A DNA stretch of 64,000 nt from Anisodus tanguticus (taxonomy: Eukaryota > Streptophyta > Magnoliopsida > Solanales > Solanaceae): NCBI GenBank assembly GCA_034509755.1, contig CM067559.1, positions 19,946,501 to 20,010,500 on the forward strand. Reading direction: 5' to 3'. The notes under the pieces were generated by a model. It searched no databases. It had not been told where the DNA came from and was given only the letters and a program-made list of their open reading frames with translations. Positions 1 through 11,360 of the stretch are shown piece after piece (the first letter of the stretch is position 1; the number at the start of each line of letters is the position of its first letter). Both the position numbers and the translations under genes were made by a program.

Positions 1-2988
1 CACCCACCACTAGTGCTTTTTATATCGTCTACATCACCGGCCCAATCTGAGTCACTATATCCTATTAGATTAGGATTAGTGTCTTTGGAGTACCAAATTC
101 CCAAGTCACTTGTACCGGCAACGTATCGAATGATACGTTTCACAGCATTAAAATGAGATACCTTGGAACCGGCTTGGAACCTGGCACAAACACATATGCT
201 AAACATGATATCGGGGCGACTGGCAGTAAGGTATAGAAGGCTACCTATCATAGATCGGTATAATGTTGGGTCAACATCTTGTCCAACATCGTCTTTACAT
301 ACCTGTTGCACAGAGCCCATTGGAGTCTTCATGTGTTTAGCATTTTCTAGACCAAATCTCCTAACAAGATTCTTGGCGTATTTGCTTTGAGATACAAAGA
401 TCCCATCTTCATTCTGTTTAATCTGCAAGCCTAAGAAAAATGTTAGTTCTCCAATCATGCTCATCTCAAATGTTGTCGACATTGCTTCGACAAAAGACTT
501 TACTAGTGATTCTGTAGTCAAACCAAAAACAATATCATCAACATAGATTTGAGCTATTATTACATCTACACCGTGTCTTTTAATGAATAATGTTCTGTCA
601 GCTTCTCCACGGGTAAAACCAAACTCAACAAGGAAGTTAGTTAGACGACCATACCATGCACGTGGTGCTTGTTTTAGTCCATACAAGGCTTTCTTGAGCT
701 TGTACACCTGATGTGGATGGTGAGGATCCTCAAATCCCTTTGGTTGTTCAACATAAACTTCTTTGTCCAAGTATCCATTGAGAAAGGCACCTTTAACATC
801 CATTTGGTGCAAGGTAATCTTTAGATAGCAAGCAATAGCAAGAAGTAACCTTATTGACTCAATTCTAGCCACAGGAGCGAAGGTCTCGTCATAGTCGATA
901 CCTTCTACTTGTGTATATCCTTGAGCAACAAGTCAAGCTTTGTTCCTGACAATCTTCTCTAACTCATCTGATTTGTTTTTGAATATCCACTTGGTCCCAA
1001 TAACATTTGTGTTGTTGGGTCGTGGTACCAAGTCCTAAACCTCATTTCGGGCAAATTGTTCAAGCTCTTCTTGCATGGCTTGAATCCAAAAATTATCTTT
1101 TAATGCTTCCCCAATATTTTTAGGTTCCAAAGTAGATGTAAGACAAGAGAGACTTACCTGTTGATATATGGTGGACATGCACACATACCTTACCATTTCT
1201 CGGTAATTTACTGGCTCTTTCCATCTTGTACGCCTCTCCTCAAAAACTCCCCCTATCACCTGGTCGGGTGGATGGTTCCTTCTAATCCTCGATGGAGGGT
1301 CTCTTATCACTTGATCATTTAGTTCAGTAGCAGATTCCTCCTCGATTTCATCCCCTGTGTTCTCTTTTTGAGGTTCAGATGTTTCTTCTGATGTTGGGAC
1401 AATATCTGGGACTACATCTATCTCTTCTGTGAATTGCTCCTCTTCAACTGTAACCACAATGTTGTTTTCTGAAGATTTACCAGATATATCCAGCAGGTCA
1501 TCGAAAATAACATTGACTGATTCTTGTATGGTCTTTGTCCGAAGATTGTATATTCGATAAGCATGGCTATTCTGAGAGTAGTCAATGAATATTCCCTTGT
1601 CACTCTTAGAGTCAAATTTGGCCAGTTTATCCCTGTCATTAAGAATATAGCACACACACCCAAAGACATTAAAGTACCGCACTGTAGGTTTCTTTCCATT
1701 TAACAGTTCATAGGGTGTCATCTTGGTCCCTGGCCTTAAATAAATTCTATTAGTTATGTGACATGCCGTGTTCAAGGCTTCTGCCCAAAACTTTTTTGAC
1801 AATTGCTTAGAACTTAACATAACTCTAGCCATTTCTTGTAGAGTTCTGTTCTTTCTCTCGGCAACCCCATTTTGTTGTGGTGTTTTTGGTGCCAAAAATT
1901 CATGGAATATGCCTTTCTTTTCGCAGAATTTTGCAAAGATTTGATTTTCAAACTCCTTTCCATGATCAGATCTAATTCTGAAAATCGAAGAGCAAAACAG
2001 ATTTTTAATCCTAGAGTAAAGTGTTCTAAACATCTCAAAGGTTTGTGATTTTTCTTTTAAAAAATAGATCCAAGTGAATCTGGAAAAATCATCTACTATC
2101 ACATAAGAATATCTCATTCCTCCTAGGCTATCTACCTCAATTGGACCCATAAGATCCATATGCAATAATTGGAAATAATGAGACGTACCTGAATGTTTTT
2201 CGTCACGTTGGACAACATTATGAGAGACTCGGGTCTGCTTTCCTTTCAAACAATCTTCACACAGTATTTTATCTTTTGGATCCAGTCTGGGAATGCCTCT
2301 AACAGCTTCAAATGAGATCAACTTCTTCAAGGTGCCGTAGTTGACATGTCCCAACTTTTGATGCCAAAGTGTCAGGTCACCTACATTTGCGGAGTTGCAA
2401 AACTCTTGTCTACCGACTAGATAGCAATTATCTCCCATTCGGGTTCCTGACATGACACATTTATCTGCAGAATCTGTAACCTTGCATCCAAGCTTGTTGA
2501 ATTTCACCTCGAGATCATCATCACATAGTTGGCTTATGCTAAGAAGATTAGCAACCAAACCTTCTACATGAAGAACATTTTTTCAAGGCTGGTACATCCA
2601 AAACATTAAGAGTTCCTTTACCAATTATCTTACTCTTACTTTCTCCTCCAAAGGTCACGTATCCTCCATTGAATGCTCCATACTCATTCAATAGGCTTTT
2701 GGTACCTGTCATATGGCGTGAGAAACCACTATCGAAATACTAAGACCCTGTAATGTTAGTACGCAAAGCAGTTATGTACACATTACATTTCAGATTCAAT
2801 TTGGGTACCCATTCTTTTTTCTTCCTTCTGCTTTCAGGCAGGTTGCTTTGAATGTTGTCAGTGATGTTGGGCAACATTGCTGACGACATTTTAAGGAATA
2901 TCTTGAGTGCAGAGTTTTGAAGTTTGTAGCAGTAGGGCATAAGGTGTCCTAACTTTTTACAGAAGCTACATACAAACTTCGATCCAAT
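1..2988 (-). pseudogene. pol: copia pol: protease, integrase, reverse transcriptase, start of RNase H (broken)
   Basis: Pol half of the copia polyprotein. A second zinc knuckle (CSFCKKLGHLMPYC, about 2960-2920) precedes a protease with an intact DSG triad near 2735. The long open stretch 2558-1035 holds the GAG-pre-integrase motif (LWHQKLGHVNYGTLKK) and the integrase core with its D, D and E residues (HMDLMGP, IRSDHGKEF, GVAERKNRT). RT follows in the same frame, with MDVKGAFLNG and an intact YVDD at about 545-534; the first bases (60-1) encode the RNase H start (YSDSDWAGDVDD). Breaks: TAG at 2742-2740 just before YFDSG (a Trp in relatives), an extra A in an A-run near 2580 shifting frame, TAG at 1037-1035 and TGA at 935-933. 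Catalytic residues survive but the frame does not. Confidence 0.93.
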
Positions 2989-4677
2989 TTAAGTGATTTG
3001 AGAGTTGCTCGTATTTTCTTTGACAAATTTTATCCTCTCAGTTTGACTATGGATTCTGGAAGTATTTGTTTTGCTAGGAGATTGGTACCCAAGCCCAGCC
3101 CTTGTAGGATTATTGAAGTTTAATATTTCATCCAGTTTGGAGGTTCCCATGTTGAGCATTTGAAAGGTGGTCTCAGCTACGTTCAATCGTGCACGAATCT
3201 TACCAAGCTCTAGGTCCTTCTTGGTAAGTACCACCTCTAATCGGTTGATTGTGCCTTTCAGATTGCTATTCTCAAGAGCCAATAATTTTGCTTTTGAGTC
3301 TAGTTGCTCAGATTCAGTGTTTAAGGCTTTACACAGATTTTGTAATTCCTTTATTACGTCGTCTTTGGAGTCAACTAGATCTAATTTTATAGCCTCAGAT
3401 GAAGAAATAAATCCACTAAAACAATTTACATCAGAATAGTCAAAGTATACATACCTCTCTAATGTTGTAGACATTCCATATGTTGAGTCTGATGTTGTCG
3501 CAACATTGTCAATAACATCTTCATCGTCGAACAGTGAATATTCGAACATGGCTGCCAGCATTGCATGTGGTTCTTCTTCTTGATCTCCTTTCTCCTCTTC
3601 GTTCTCATCATCACTGAGAGTTACCCACATAACCTTACCAATTTTTCTAAGGGTGTTTGCACACTCATTAGCATAGTGTCCCCAACCCGAGCATGCATGA
3701 CACTGCACTCCCTCGAGTTGCTTGGGATTGAAATTAGTACTGTCGGATTTAGATTTCCTCAGTGGATTGTGATTTCTTTGCTCAGAAGGTGACCTATTCG
3801 GCTGTTTATTGAAGAGTGGGTTTTGATGTTGTTTGTATTTGGCCTTATTGCGATCAATGTTGATCTTTCTCAACATCGAATTGAATCGACTAGTAAGTAA
3901 GGCAACAGTTGCACCATTTCCCAGTTCCTCCAAGTTTTCTTCCTCGTTTTCCAATTCAGTGTCCGAGGTTTGTCCTTGGAGTGCCAAAGTCTTGTCTTTA
4001 TATAGATCTCTTTGGCTCTTCATGTTCATCTCATATGTTTAAAAGATGCCCATCAAGGCATGTAGATCCATAGTATCAAGATTATGGGCCTCTTCAATAG
4101 CACAAATCTTAGTATTAAACATTTTAGGAAGAGATCTGAGAGCTTTATCCACAAGTTGTGTGTTGGTTAAAGGAGAACCAAGCACTTGACACTGATTAGC
4201 AATGTCAATTAACTTTTCAAAATAGGATTTTATGTCTTCAGATTCTTCCATCCTTAAGCGTTCGTATTGGCTCAAAATCATGCGAAGCTTTGTACGTCGT
4301 ACACTTGAGGTACCTTTACAATGAGTTTGTAATGTCTCCCAAGCGTCCTTGGCCGTAGTACAATTCTGGATTAGTTTGAACATATAGAGATCTACCCATC
4401 CAAATATCGTATTTAAGGCCTTTTCATTGAAGCTCGCACTGTTGATCTCTTCCGCGGTCCATTCAAATTCGGGTTTGGTAAGTACATCACCATCCTCGTC
4501 TGCTGGGTACTTGGGAATCACATAGCCTTCGGAAACTGATCTCCAAGCTCGAATATCAATGGATTTGATGTGCGAACGTAGTTGAATTTTCCAATAGGCA
4601 TAGTTAGTTCCGTCAAGAATTGGAAGTCTACCAATATTTTGTATGGCTGAGTCCATAGCCGTAATATTCAGAATCAA
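2989..4677 (-). pseudogene. gag: copia gag: UBN2-type capsid protein with zinc knuckle (broken)
   Basis: Gag of the copia element, the RNA-packaging capsid/nucleocapsid protein. The first 212 codons (4677-4042) start 21 bp inside the PBS and show the copia gag pattern: LDGTNYAYWKIQLRSHI near the N-terminus, then KDAWETLQTHCKGTSSV and a YFEKLIDIANQ helix region. TAA at 4041-4039, probably a former CAA, interrupts the frame, which resumes as EMNMKSQRDLYKD and runs to 2989. The second part is acidic and Ser/Asn-rich, with one CCHC knuckle CHACSGWGHYANEC at about 3705-3660 (C-x2-C-x4-H-x4-C intact) and a coiled-coil-like Leu/Glu/Lys region around 3380-3150. Another in-frame TAA (2991-2989) separates it from pol. 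Gag and pol share one frame, as expected of a single copia polyprotein. Confidence 0.9.
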
Positions 4678-4697
4678 ACACTTATTGTATCAAGTGT

Positions 4698-4711
4698 TGG
4701 CTCTGATACCA
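4698..4711 (-). promoter_or_regulatory. primer-binding site, initiator-Met tRNA
   Basis: Minus strand reads TGGTATCAGAGCCA, the standard plant copia PBS complementary to the 3' end of initiator methionine tRNA. It lies 5 nt inside the LTR end (4717) and 20 bp before the gag start codon, which fixes the element's orientation. Confidence 0.95.
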
Positions 4712-4716
4712 CTTAT

Positions 4717-5649
4717 TGGTCCGGGGCTATGGATAAGCAAGAATATGTAAGAATAAAACAGTAACAGCTAAATCAATTAAAACAGTTTCTGGATGTTACC
4801 TTCAATGTTGTGTCAACATCTGAGGCAACATTGTGATAAAACAGTTATAAACCTTTATAGAGTAAATGCAACGGAAAAGTAAAGAGACACAAGGTTTATA
4901 TTTTCAAGGGTATATATTAATATATCCCTTGATGGTTAATGGCCAAAGAATTGTATAAATTATATACAATTACAAATGAATTTCTTTTTACAAGATTGAA
5001 CAATAAATGCGAAAAAGAAATTACAAACAAAAATGAAGTCGCATGAGATGACTTGACCTAAAGTTAAAAGATCTAAAAAGATAAATACAACATCTTCATT
5101 ACTATTGCTTGAAATATAAGCTTGATCTAGAATCTGTGCAGCAGTAGTAATGTGGGACTAGATGTTGTTATACAACTTTAGGCTAAGTGTGTTGATCCAG
5201 TTTCTAAGGTGAATATCTGAGAATTCTCTTGGTAATTCTTCTCGTTCAATTCTGGATATCGATACTCTGAAGTTCCCTTCTATTTATAGTGTGGAACTTC
5301 CCTTGAAATCTTCACTGGTTGGTTGTGGAGGCTGAGTAAAAGAAGGCTTCAGCTTGGACTGGTTCTTGCTCCTTCAAAAGCTTAACGTTCTGGACTTGGT
5401 TCACGCTGCTTCCTCTCCAAGATTTGACAATTTCTTTTACCACGTTTTAAACACAACATCATTGTTAGTTTGCCTAGGTGATTTTTTACTCATAATAACA
5501 CAACTTGTTTTGGCCAGAAGAATAGGCAAAATCGTTACAGGGATGTTATCAGAAATGTTGTCACAACATCGCAGGCAACATTCTTATTTTCATAAGATGT
5601 TGTCCTGAGCATTTACAGATGTTCTCACAACATCCATCCAACATCAACA
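4717..5649 (-). repeat. copia LTR shared by two tandem elements (~933 bp)
   Basis: Boundaries were set from the flanks: on the minus strand the LTR begins TGTTGATGTTGG directly after a polypurine tract (5664-5650) and ends GGACCA 5 nt before the PBS, so it has the canonical TG...CA ends. It acts as 3' LTR for the envelope-like remnant upstream (5650-7571) and 5' LTR for the gag-pol downstream. It contains a TATA box (5289-5280) and the palindrome ATGTTGnnnCAACAT at 4805-4819 and 5555-5569. There is no second copy in the window to compare, so exact ends are inferred. Confidence 0.85.
5280..5289 (-). promoter_or_regulatory. TATA box of the copia LTR
   Basis: Minus strand CTATAAATAG, inside the LTR about 360 bp from its 5' end. 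This fits the U3 promoter of a copia LTR; the RNA start would be some 30 bp downstream. No other regulatory boxes were assigned. Confidence 0.7.
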
Positions 5650-5664
5650 ATCTCCCCCTTTTTG
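5650..5664 (-). promoter_or_regulatory. polypurine tract abutting the LTR
   Basis: Minus strand CAAAAAGGGGGAGAT immediately before the LTR start TGTTGATG. This is the plus-strand primer site expected upstream of a 3' LTR. Its presence upstream of an LTR that also has a PBS downstream shows that the LTR is shared. Confidence 0.85.
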
Positions 5665-6179
5665 CCTTTCTTCACAAAACTCCATACGAAGCGAAAATGA
5701 CTAGGATACTGATTCCCGATGTAGTCCTTATATTCCAAGAATCAGTAGGATTAGTGTTATGCTCCCCCTTAACCTGCAGTAGCAAATTTCAAGCAGTGTT
5801 GTATCGATAATTTGATCAAATAGGAGTTATGTTCTGTTAGTCATGACTTACTTACAGCAACTGCGTAATCAGTCTACAGTAACCATTCATAACAATCCAC
5901 ATCAGGCAAACATATATAAACAGCTTTTGAAAGCAGTCACAATGTCTGCAAGAACAGACCAAATGTCTCAAAGTAAACAAAAATACAAACACAAATAATA
6001 TTCCAAATATCAGTAATGATGTATAGTCCACGATTCAAATAAATATTCATCATTGAATCAACACTCCATCAGCATAATCATCATTGACTAGAGTAATCAA
6101 GTCACAATAGCTTCCAGCCACTTTTTGTGATCAATCACTCTGTGCAGCACCATCTTCATCTCCATGGCTTCAGAAGTAG
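5665..6179 (-). other. 3' non-coding region of the upstream copia element
   Basis: Sequence between the end of the envelope-like ORF and the polypurine tract. There is no supported gene: small open frames in it lack family resemblance. It contains a short G-rich purine tract near 5763-5768 on the minus strand. Confidence 0.6.
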
Positions 6180-7571
6180 TTAGCAATCAATCATCTCACC
6201 TCCTCTCCCCTGCATCATTAGCTGCCCCTTATCAGTAGCAACTCTCCATGTCTCTCTGCTTCCAGCAGCAGCATCAACATCATCTCCCCCTTTTTGTGAA
6301 AAAAGTAAGCCCATGTAATAGTTCCTGGCTCGCACTAGTTCTTGAATTTGTCTGTCAAGTTCAGCAATGTGCTGTCGTAGCCAGTCTTTGGACATTGGGA
6401 CTTGTCCTTGAGCAATGTTGCCAGGAATGTCGGCAACATCCTTTGATGTGTTAGTGTCCCATTCATCTTTCTTCCAAGGCAGGTCAATAACCCTGTCCCT
6501 GCTATTAACAACAGCTCGTTGTATTGAGTAAACCTCTAAGGCTGGACTCAGCTTTGAGCAGGATTTGAAAAATCAAAGAGGGGTATGGAAGGGCAGAGTT
6601 ACTTTATTTTTCTGCGAAGTTGACAGCATGGTTGAATATAAGTGTTCCTAAGTCAACTTTCTGATTCCTTTCAAACTTAAAAAGCAGTGATGCTTGATCA
6701 AGGGTCACTACTGTCTCGTTGAGAGAGGATAGCCAGTTGTATATAGCAAGTTTGTGCAAAGTGGCAAACAAGGCAGTGAGTTTTGACACAGGGCTGCGAG
6801 GAGCCCAAACAGTGATCAAATTCCCTGTAAGGTACTTGATCATTGAATTGAGTTCCTCCACAGTGGGGTTTGGTTGAGGTTCTCTTTTACTAATAATTAT
6901 CCCAAGGGTGGAGTTGATGATATTAGGTGTAAAATTGTATACCTTGTTGTATAGGTACACTTTCCCAAATTTCTTTGAGGTTGTGTCCTTAACAGCAAGC
7001 ATCAGATTAGCATAGAACACCTTAATCACCTTCTCAGAATAAGGATTCTTACCAGATACAGAGCTTAAGATGTTTCGACTACTTAAGAAATCAACTAAAC
7101 CATTTTTGGAGAATGAAGTTAGGTCAATCACCTTCTCCCCTCTAACTCCTCTATTCTTAAACCAATTCCAATTGCTGGAGCATGATTTAGTTTGAAACAT
7201 GGAAGAGTAGGGAATTACCTCAGAATATATTTCAGATTATGTGTATACTTGTTCGGATGAGGTGGTTGTAGGTGTTGCCTCGGATGTTGGGGCAACATAG
7301 TCTGGGTTCATTTTCTCGTCTGTTGCCTTTGATGTTGAGGCAACATATTTATCAAAATACCAGTATGTTCTATGGACCCCTTTAGGAATGAAGTTTCGTA
7401 GAGGTGTGTCATCAGACATCTCTTCCTCTTCTTTTTCCTTCTCAGATTCTGCTTGTAGAGTGGAAGTTGATGGAGTTCTGGAGGAACTGGGCACACTGAA
7501 ATTGGTGTCAATGTTGTTGCTTGTGGTAGTATCAACAGGGAAAGTCGACTCTTCCTTGGATCTACACCTGA
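6180..7571 (-). pseudogene. Sirevirus envelope-like / plant transposon-domain protein (broken, 5' end lost)
   Basis: Remnant of the extra ORF that Sireviruses carry between pol and the 3' LTR. The 5' part (7571-7240) is a Ser/Thr- and Glu-rich tract leading to TPLRNFIPKGVHRTYWYF. The core (7200-6604) has VFYANLMLAV, a NFTPNIINSTLG motif, then SKLTALFATLHKLAIYNW and LGTLIFNHAVNFA, the pattern of the plant envelope-like domain (KY.ilhkig..NW...G..iF). The 3' part (6395-6180) has a short coiled coil (LRQHIAELDRQIQELVRARN) and a polypurine-coded tail. Breaks: TAA at 7239-7237, TAA at 6603-6601 and a frameshift around 6570-6545. It is cut at 7572 by satellite-related DNA, so its N-terminus and the pol before it are missing. 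Whether the domain has any envelope role is unproven. Confidence 0.7.
6282..6296 (-). promoter_or_regulatory. second, identical polypurine tract
   Basis: The same 15-bp purine string as at 5650-5664 recurs 632 bp upstream, within the last codons of the envelope-like ORF (encoding SQKGGDD). A shorter G5 tract lies near 5763-5768. Sireviruses are known to carry multiple polypurine tracts before the 3' LTR. Confidence 0.7.
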
Positions 7572-7572
7572 A

Positions 7573-8469
7573 AAGCATTTGTGGAAAGATTTGAATTAAA
7601 AAAGCACCTGAAAAGCCAAAGGTCACCAGAGGAAAATTTATGTGGTATTGATTATAATAGTTACAATCTAAATTATTTAAATAAAAAAAGGAAAAAAAAC
7701 TACTTAAATTGTCTACTAAATGTTTTTGAGGATAGTAACAAATCAAGCTTCAAGAAATGTGGATTGTACAAAATTTTAAAAATGATATTACAGAGATCTA
7801 AAATTCAAGTATTGTGGTTAGGAACAACATTAACTCGTAGCACTCACATAGAGATAAAAAAGTCATTATTCATGAGCATCTTCTTGCTCGTGTCACTAAT
7901 ATTATGGTTCTTGAACGTTATTATTCATTAAACTAATATTGAAGTGTTCTTCAAACTCTTGTCAGTAGTCTAAAAGACTAGTTGAACCTGAGACCTCTAG
8001 TTAAGGATGAAGGAGTGCTTACCACTCTACCGCAACATTTGTTGATAATGATCCACGTTGTTCATTCATTAAAACTTCTTTCGTCATGTATAATTACTTT
8101 TTGAATAATATTGCTGTTATTTTACAAAAAATATGTACTACATAATCAGCGTATACATGCAACGCACGTACCGAGAAACAAGTACATTGATAAGCATCTG
8201 CGGAAAGATTTGAATTAAAAAAGCACATGAAAAGCCAAAGGTCACCAGAGGAAATTTTTTGAGGTATTGATTATAACACTTACAATCTAAATTATTTAAA
8301 TAAAAAAAGGAAAAAATTCTACTTAAATTGTCTTCTAAATGTTTTTGTCCGTAAATAAGAATCAAATACAATGGAAGAAGCTTTTAGGCAAAGCTAGAGT
8401 CTAGTAAACCTAGTTCATATCTTTTTTACTTCACATCCGTCCTTTCCTCTCCTAAATCTATATTGTAAG
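7573..8469 (+). repeat. Left remnant of the 1.3-kb satellite array, internally deleted
   Basis: Aligns by eye, in the same orientation, with the array units at 21.1-64 kb. 7573-7722 matches the segment from the AAGCTTCTGCAG-like site to CTTCTAAAT. The sequence then jumps, omitting roughly 0.7 kb of a unit, to GAGGATAGTAACAAATCAAG at 7725 and continues to 8469, passing the same AAGCAT...CTTCTAAAT segment again at 8190-8345. It is more diverged than the main array. The tRNA-like module is present near 7975-8035. The right end stops exactly at the gypsy target site. Confidence 0.9.
8465..8469. repeat. Target-site duplication GTAAG, left copy
   Basis: GTAAG directly precedes the gypsy LTR start (TGTTCCC, 8470). 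The identical pentamer follows the other LTR at 21126-21130. The flanks join into a normal satellite unit sequence. Confidence 0.9.
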
Positions 8470-9173
8470 TGTTCCCGTCTGAAATGTCTGTCATCAATCG
8501 ACTGACGAAATCGGATGACAAATTAATTCCTTAACTAAGCAATTTCTGCTGGAAGTGGAACTCTAACTTCTAGCAATGGGTTCCCCAACTACTCCAGAAA
8601 GCGTTAGGAGGGTCATTGAGCAAACTAAGTGGTATGGAACATAAATACAGCTAGAGTGCAGTAAAGGTGATAAAGATAAAATGAAGATATATAAAATTAG
8701 TTATTTGATTGTTTGGTCTCCTTATTCTATACAAATGATCCTATATTTATAATACAAGAAAAATAAAACGCGATCCCCCTATGTCAGCCATTAAATTACC
8801 TACTAAATCCACTAGCCAACTATGATGAGGTGGTGCCGATTTTTACTCCTTGTTTTCCTCTTGCACGATTAATGGCATTTCATTCTAGTTGTTGCTGGTT
8901 GTTACCGTTTCTTGGGGTATAGAAAATTCTTTCACTTGGTCTTCGAGGCATCCAAATCTGTGTGGGTCTCAGTCATTCCTCGGAATTATTACTCGGCCAA
9001 GCTACCGTAATAGCTAATGAAGCTTTTCTAGCTGAGGGCTAGGACTAATAGATTCGGCTACGAGTCAGTTCGGTAATCGACTTAGAATTATGTTGCCTGC
9101 TCATTTTGAGGTTTCCACCTTCGGGTGCCACTTGATTCAGCTAAACACTTAAAAGTATTTTTGAGTGTTAACA
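8470..9173 (-). repeat. gypsy 3' LTR (704 bp)
   Basis: Plus strand runs TGTTCCCGTC...GAGTGTTAACA. It aligns along its whole length with 20434-21125, with an extra ~12 bp near 8500. A TATA-like TTATAAATATAG lies on the minus strand at 8752-8741, matching the same place in the other LTR. Confidence 0.93.
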
Positions 9174-9186
9174 ATTGCCCCTCTAC
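9174..9186 (-). promoter_or_regulatory. gypsy polypurine tract
   Basis: Minus strand GTAGAGGGGCAAT directly before the 3' LTR start TGTTAACAC; the usual plus-strand priming site. Confidence 0.8.
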
Positions 9187-9531
9187 ATTAACTTAAGTGC
9201 GGCTGTTGAGTTGATGTATTTAAAAATAGCCATCGTTTTATGTGGCAGCCGCGGGTGTCATTTCAATCACTTTTTCTGTAAATGCATGCAATGATGATTT
9301 TCTCTGAAAAGTTTCTTCCTTTCGACCGAGACGTCTCGGCTTCCACAACCGAATTCCGATGCATTTCAGCCGCACGTTTGAAAGAAAGTAGTCCCAATGC
9401 GTGTCAGCCACATCTCCAAAGAAAATATATTTAAGGAGAGACACCCCCCTCAGAGGTTTTTCACTTAATCTTCAGTCGTTCCCAAATTCATTTCCTTCTC
9501 CAAATAACCCTATTTCCTTAATAAAAAAACC
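9187..9531 (+). other. Spacer between gypsy 3' LTR and antisense gene, possible antisense promoter
   Basis: No gene supported. On the plus strand an AT-rich TATA-like stretch (AATATATTTAAGG, about 9424-9436) precedes an A-rich leader and the start codon at 9532, so the antisense gene may have kept its own promoter; this is inference. A 68-codon frame on the other strand looks like chance. Confidence 0.4.
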
Positions 9532-11360
9532 ATGTCTTCATATTCCTCTCCATCCCAGGGATCAGATAACGCCAATTTGGCTACTGATGACCTAACCCCT
9601 ACCTTTGCCTTCATCGATGAACAACTGGTTCTTGCTCATTATGGTACATCTTAACAAAGAGACCTCCTTCTTTCTCTGTATCTTAGCCCAACAAACTATG
9701 ACCTTCCTATTACCTGTGATTGGTTCACCGATGATAACTGTCCAGCTAGCCTGCGTACTTAGCCAGCCAAGATTACCAACTACTCTAATTGGTTGGAATA
9801 AGTGAAGTCGGCCAGAGAGGCCGAATGGAGACGCATGGGTCTCTATGACACCATTGCGCTGTCGGAGTTTGACCTCTCCTATAACATTGGTCTTATATAC
9901 GCTTTCCTCGGTTACTGGTCAACCACTGGCAACGCCTTTATTTTCCCCTGTGGAATGATGACTCCCACACTGCTCGACGTGATGGCGATACTTGGCCTTC
10001 CAATATTGGCAGCCGAAGCACCTGTCTTAAGCGACATAGATGTTGCTGACTTGGGCATCAAAGTCTCAAAGACTTCTTATGGCTATGGCCACTTTATGAC
10101 CAACAACAGCCGAATACCGCCTCTTCGAATCGATGATGCCGAGCATCATGCTTTCCTGCTCTTTTGGTTCAGCCAATATTTTGTCTGCACATGATCTTGT
10201 GCAGTCGTGAAGGAGCTGGAAATTTATGCGGCGCTAGCCGTTTCGGGGGAAGATTTCAACTGGACATCTCTCTTCCTTACTTATCTTTATTTGGCTCTTG
10301 GCGATGGCCAGGCAAGGTTAAGGGACTCCAGAAATCTGGATACCTTAGCCGGTCCCCTGTGGTTCCTTCATCTGTGGATCACCCTGTATGTCTCAGAGTT
10401 TATTCTTGATGATTTTGATGACCTCCGTTTTCTATTAAACCCGCCGGTGCTAGTCGATACTCTTCGGAAAACACCCTTCGTGCCCCAAGATGCTTTCACT
10501 GCAGTCTCCACCCTGCATGGTCTGTCTCGAGACCATTACACATATTCGAAACCGGTCCTCGAAAGATGGGCCACCCCCAATTGGGTTTCTCTTAGCGGAG
10601 AACTATGGCCCTCACATGGGGGCGCATTCTTACGGCTAGGGATTTATTGGGTGGCTTGAAGCCCAACTCTAGGAATAATAAGTTGACCACAGAGCCCTAT
10701 CTGCCAAACTTTGTGGCAAGGAAATTCGGTCTCACTCAGCACGTACCATAGCCTCATCGCAGTATTGTTTGTTCAACCCAACACTGCATTCTTAGTGAAA
10801 AACAACCAAGGAAAATAGCTGATGACAATCTTGATAGGCTTGCCCTATTTGACTGGCAGCCGTTTCCCCCGAGAGCAAATACTACTGTTGCTTTTGACGA
10901 TTGGTGGAACACGGCCAAGGAGAAATTCTTCCAGTTTCCTCTAGATGTCTACCGTGATCGGCTGGTCCTGTCAAAGAAAAAAAAAGACCCAATAAACCTC
11001 TAAACTGTGGATCAAAGAGGCCCCTCTGAAAGATGCACCCCTTAAATCGGCTAGACCTGTTGCCTCAATGTCTTCCATTGGGTTGCGGCAAACAAAGAGA
11101 AAATTGCTTTCTACATATGTGTCGGCCAGATTATTCTTGTGAATTTTCGGCTAACATCTCTTATGCGTCTTTCAGCAACTCAATCCCCCCCAATGTTTGT
11201 CGATCTGGAGACCACTTCTAACAACGAACCCCCGTCATCCAGGAAATTTGTTCCTAAGCAACCCAGGCGAAGCGGAGGGGTTGTCATCCGAGATCGTAGT
11301 GAGAAAGAATCCCACAGAACCAGAGTTCCTATTTCTGCTGAGGAAGAGGAGGAAATCGAG

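Larger units (their letters stand above)
1..5649 (-). mobile_element. Sirevirus-type Ty1/copia retrotransposon, 5' LTR through RNase H, cut by the window edge
   Basis: Reading on the minus strand: LTR (5649-4717), PBS matching initiator-Met tRNA (4711-4698), gag, protease, integrase, reverse transcriptase and the start of RNase H, in the copia order (integrase before RT). The 3' end and any 3' LTR lie left of the window. The gag type, the envelope-like ORF next to the shared LTR and the duplicated polypurine tracts all fit the Sirevirus (SIRE/Maximus) lineage; that assignment is inference from structure, not from a search. The element is a pseudogene: the gag-pol frame carries at least five in-frame stops and one 1-nt frameshift, so it cannot be autonomous. 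Confidence 0.9.

Noticed and set aside
163..390. Plus-strand frames at 163-390, 3167-3439, 5354-5608 and similar.
   Set aside because: They are antisense shadows of copia pol and gag or LTR text, without family resemblance.
6180..7571. Envelope gene of an infectious virus.
   Set aside because: It is the envelope-like extra ORF of a plant Sirevirus-type retrotransposon; no signal peptide, fusion peptide or membrane span is apparent, and it is broken.
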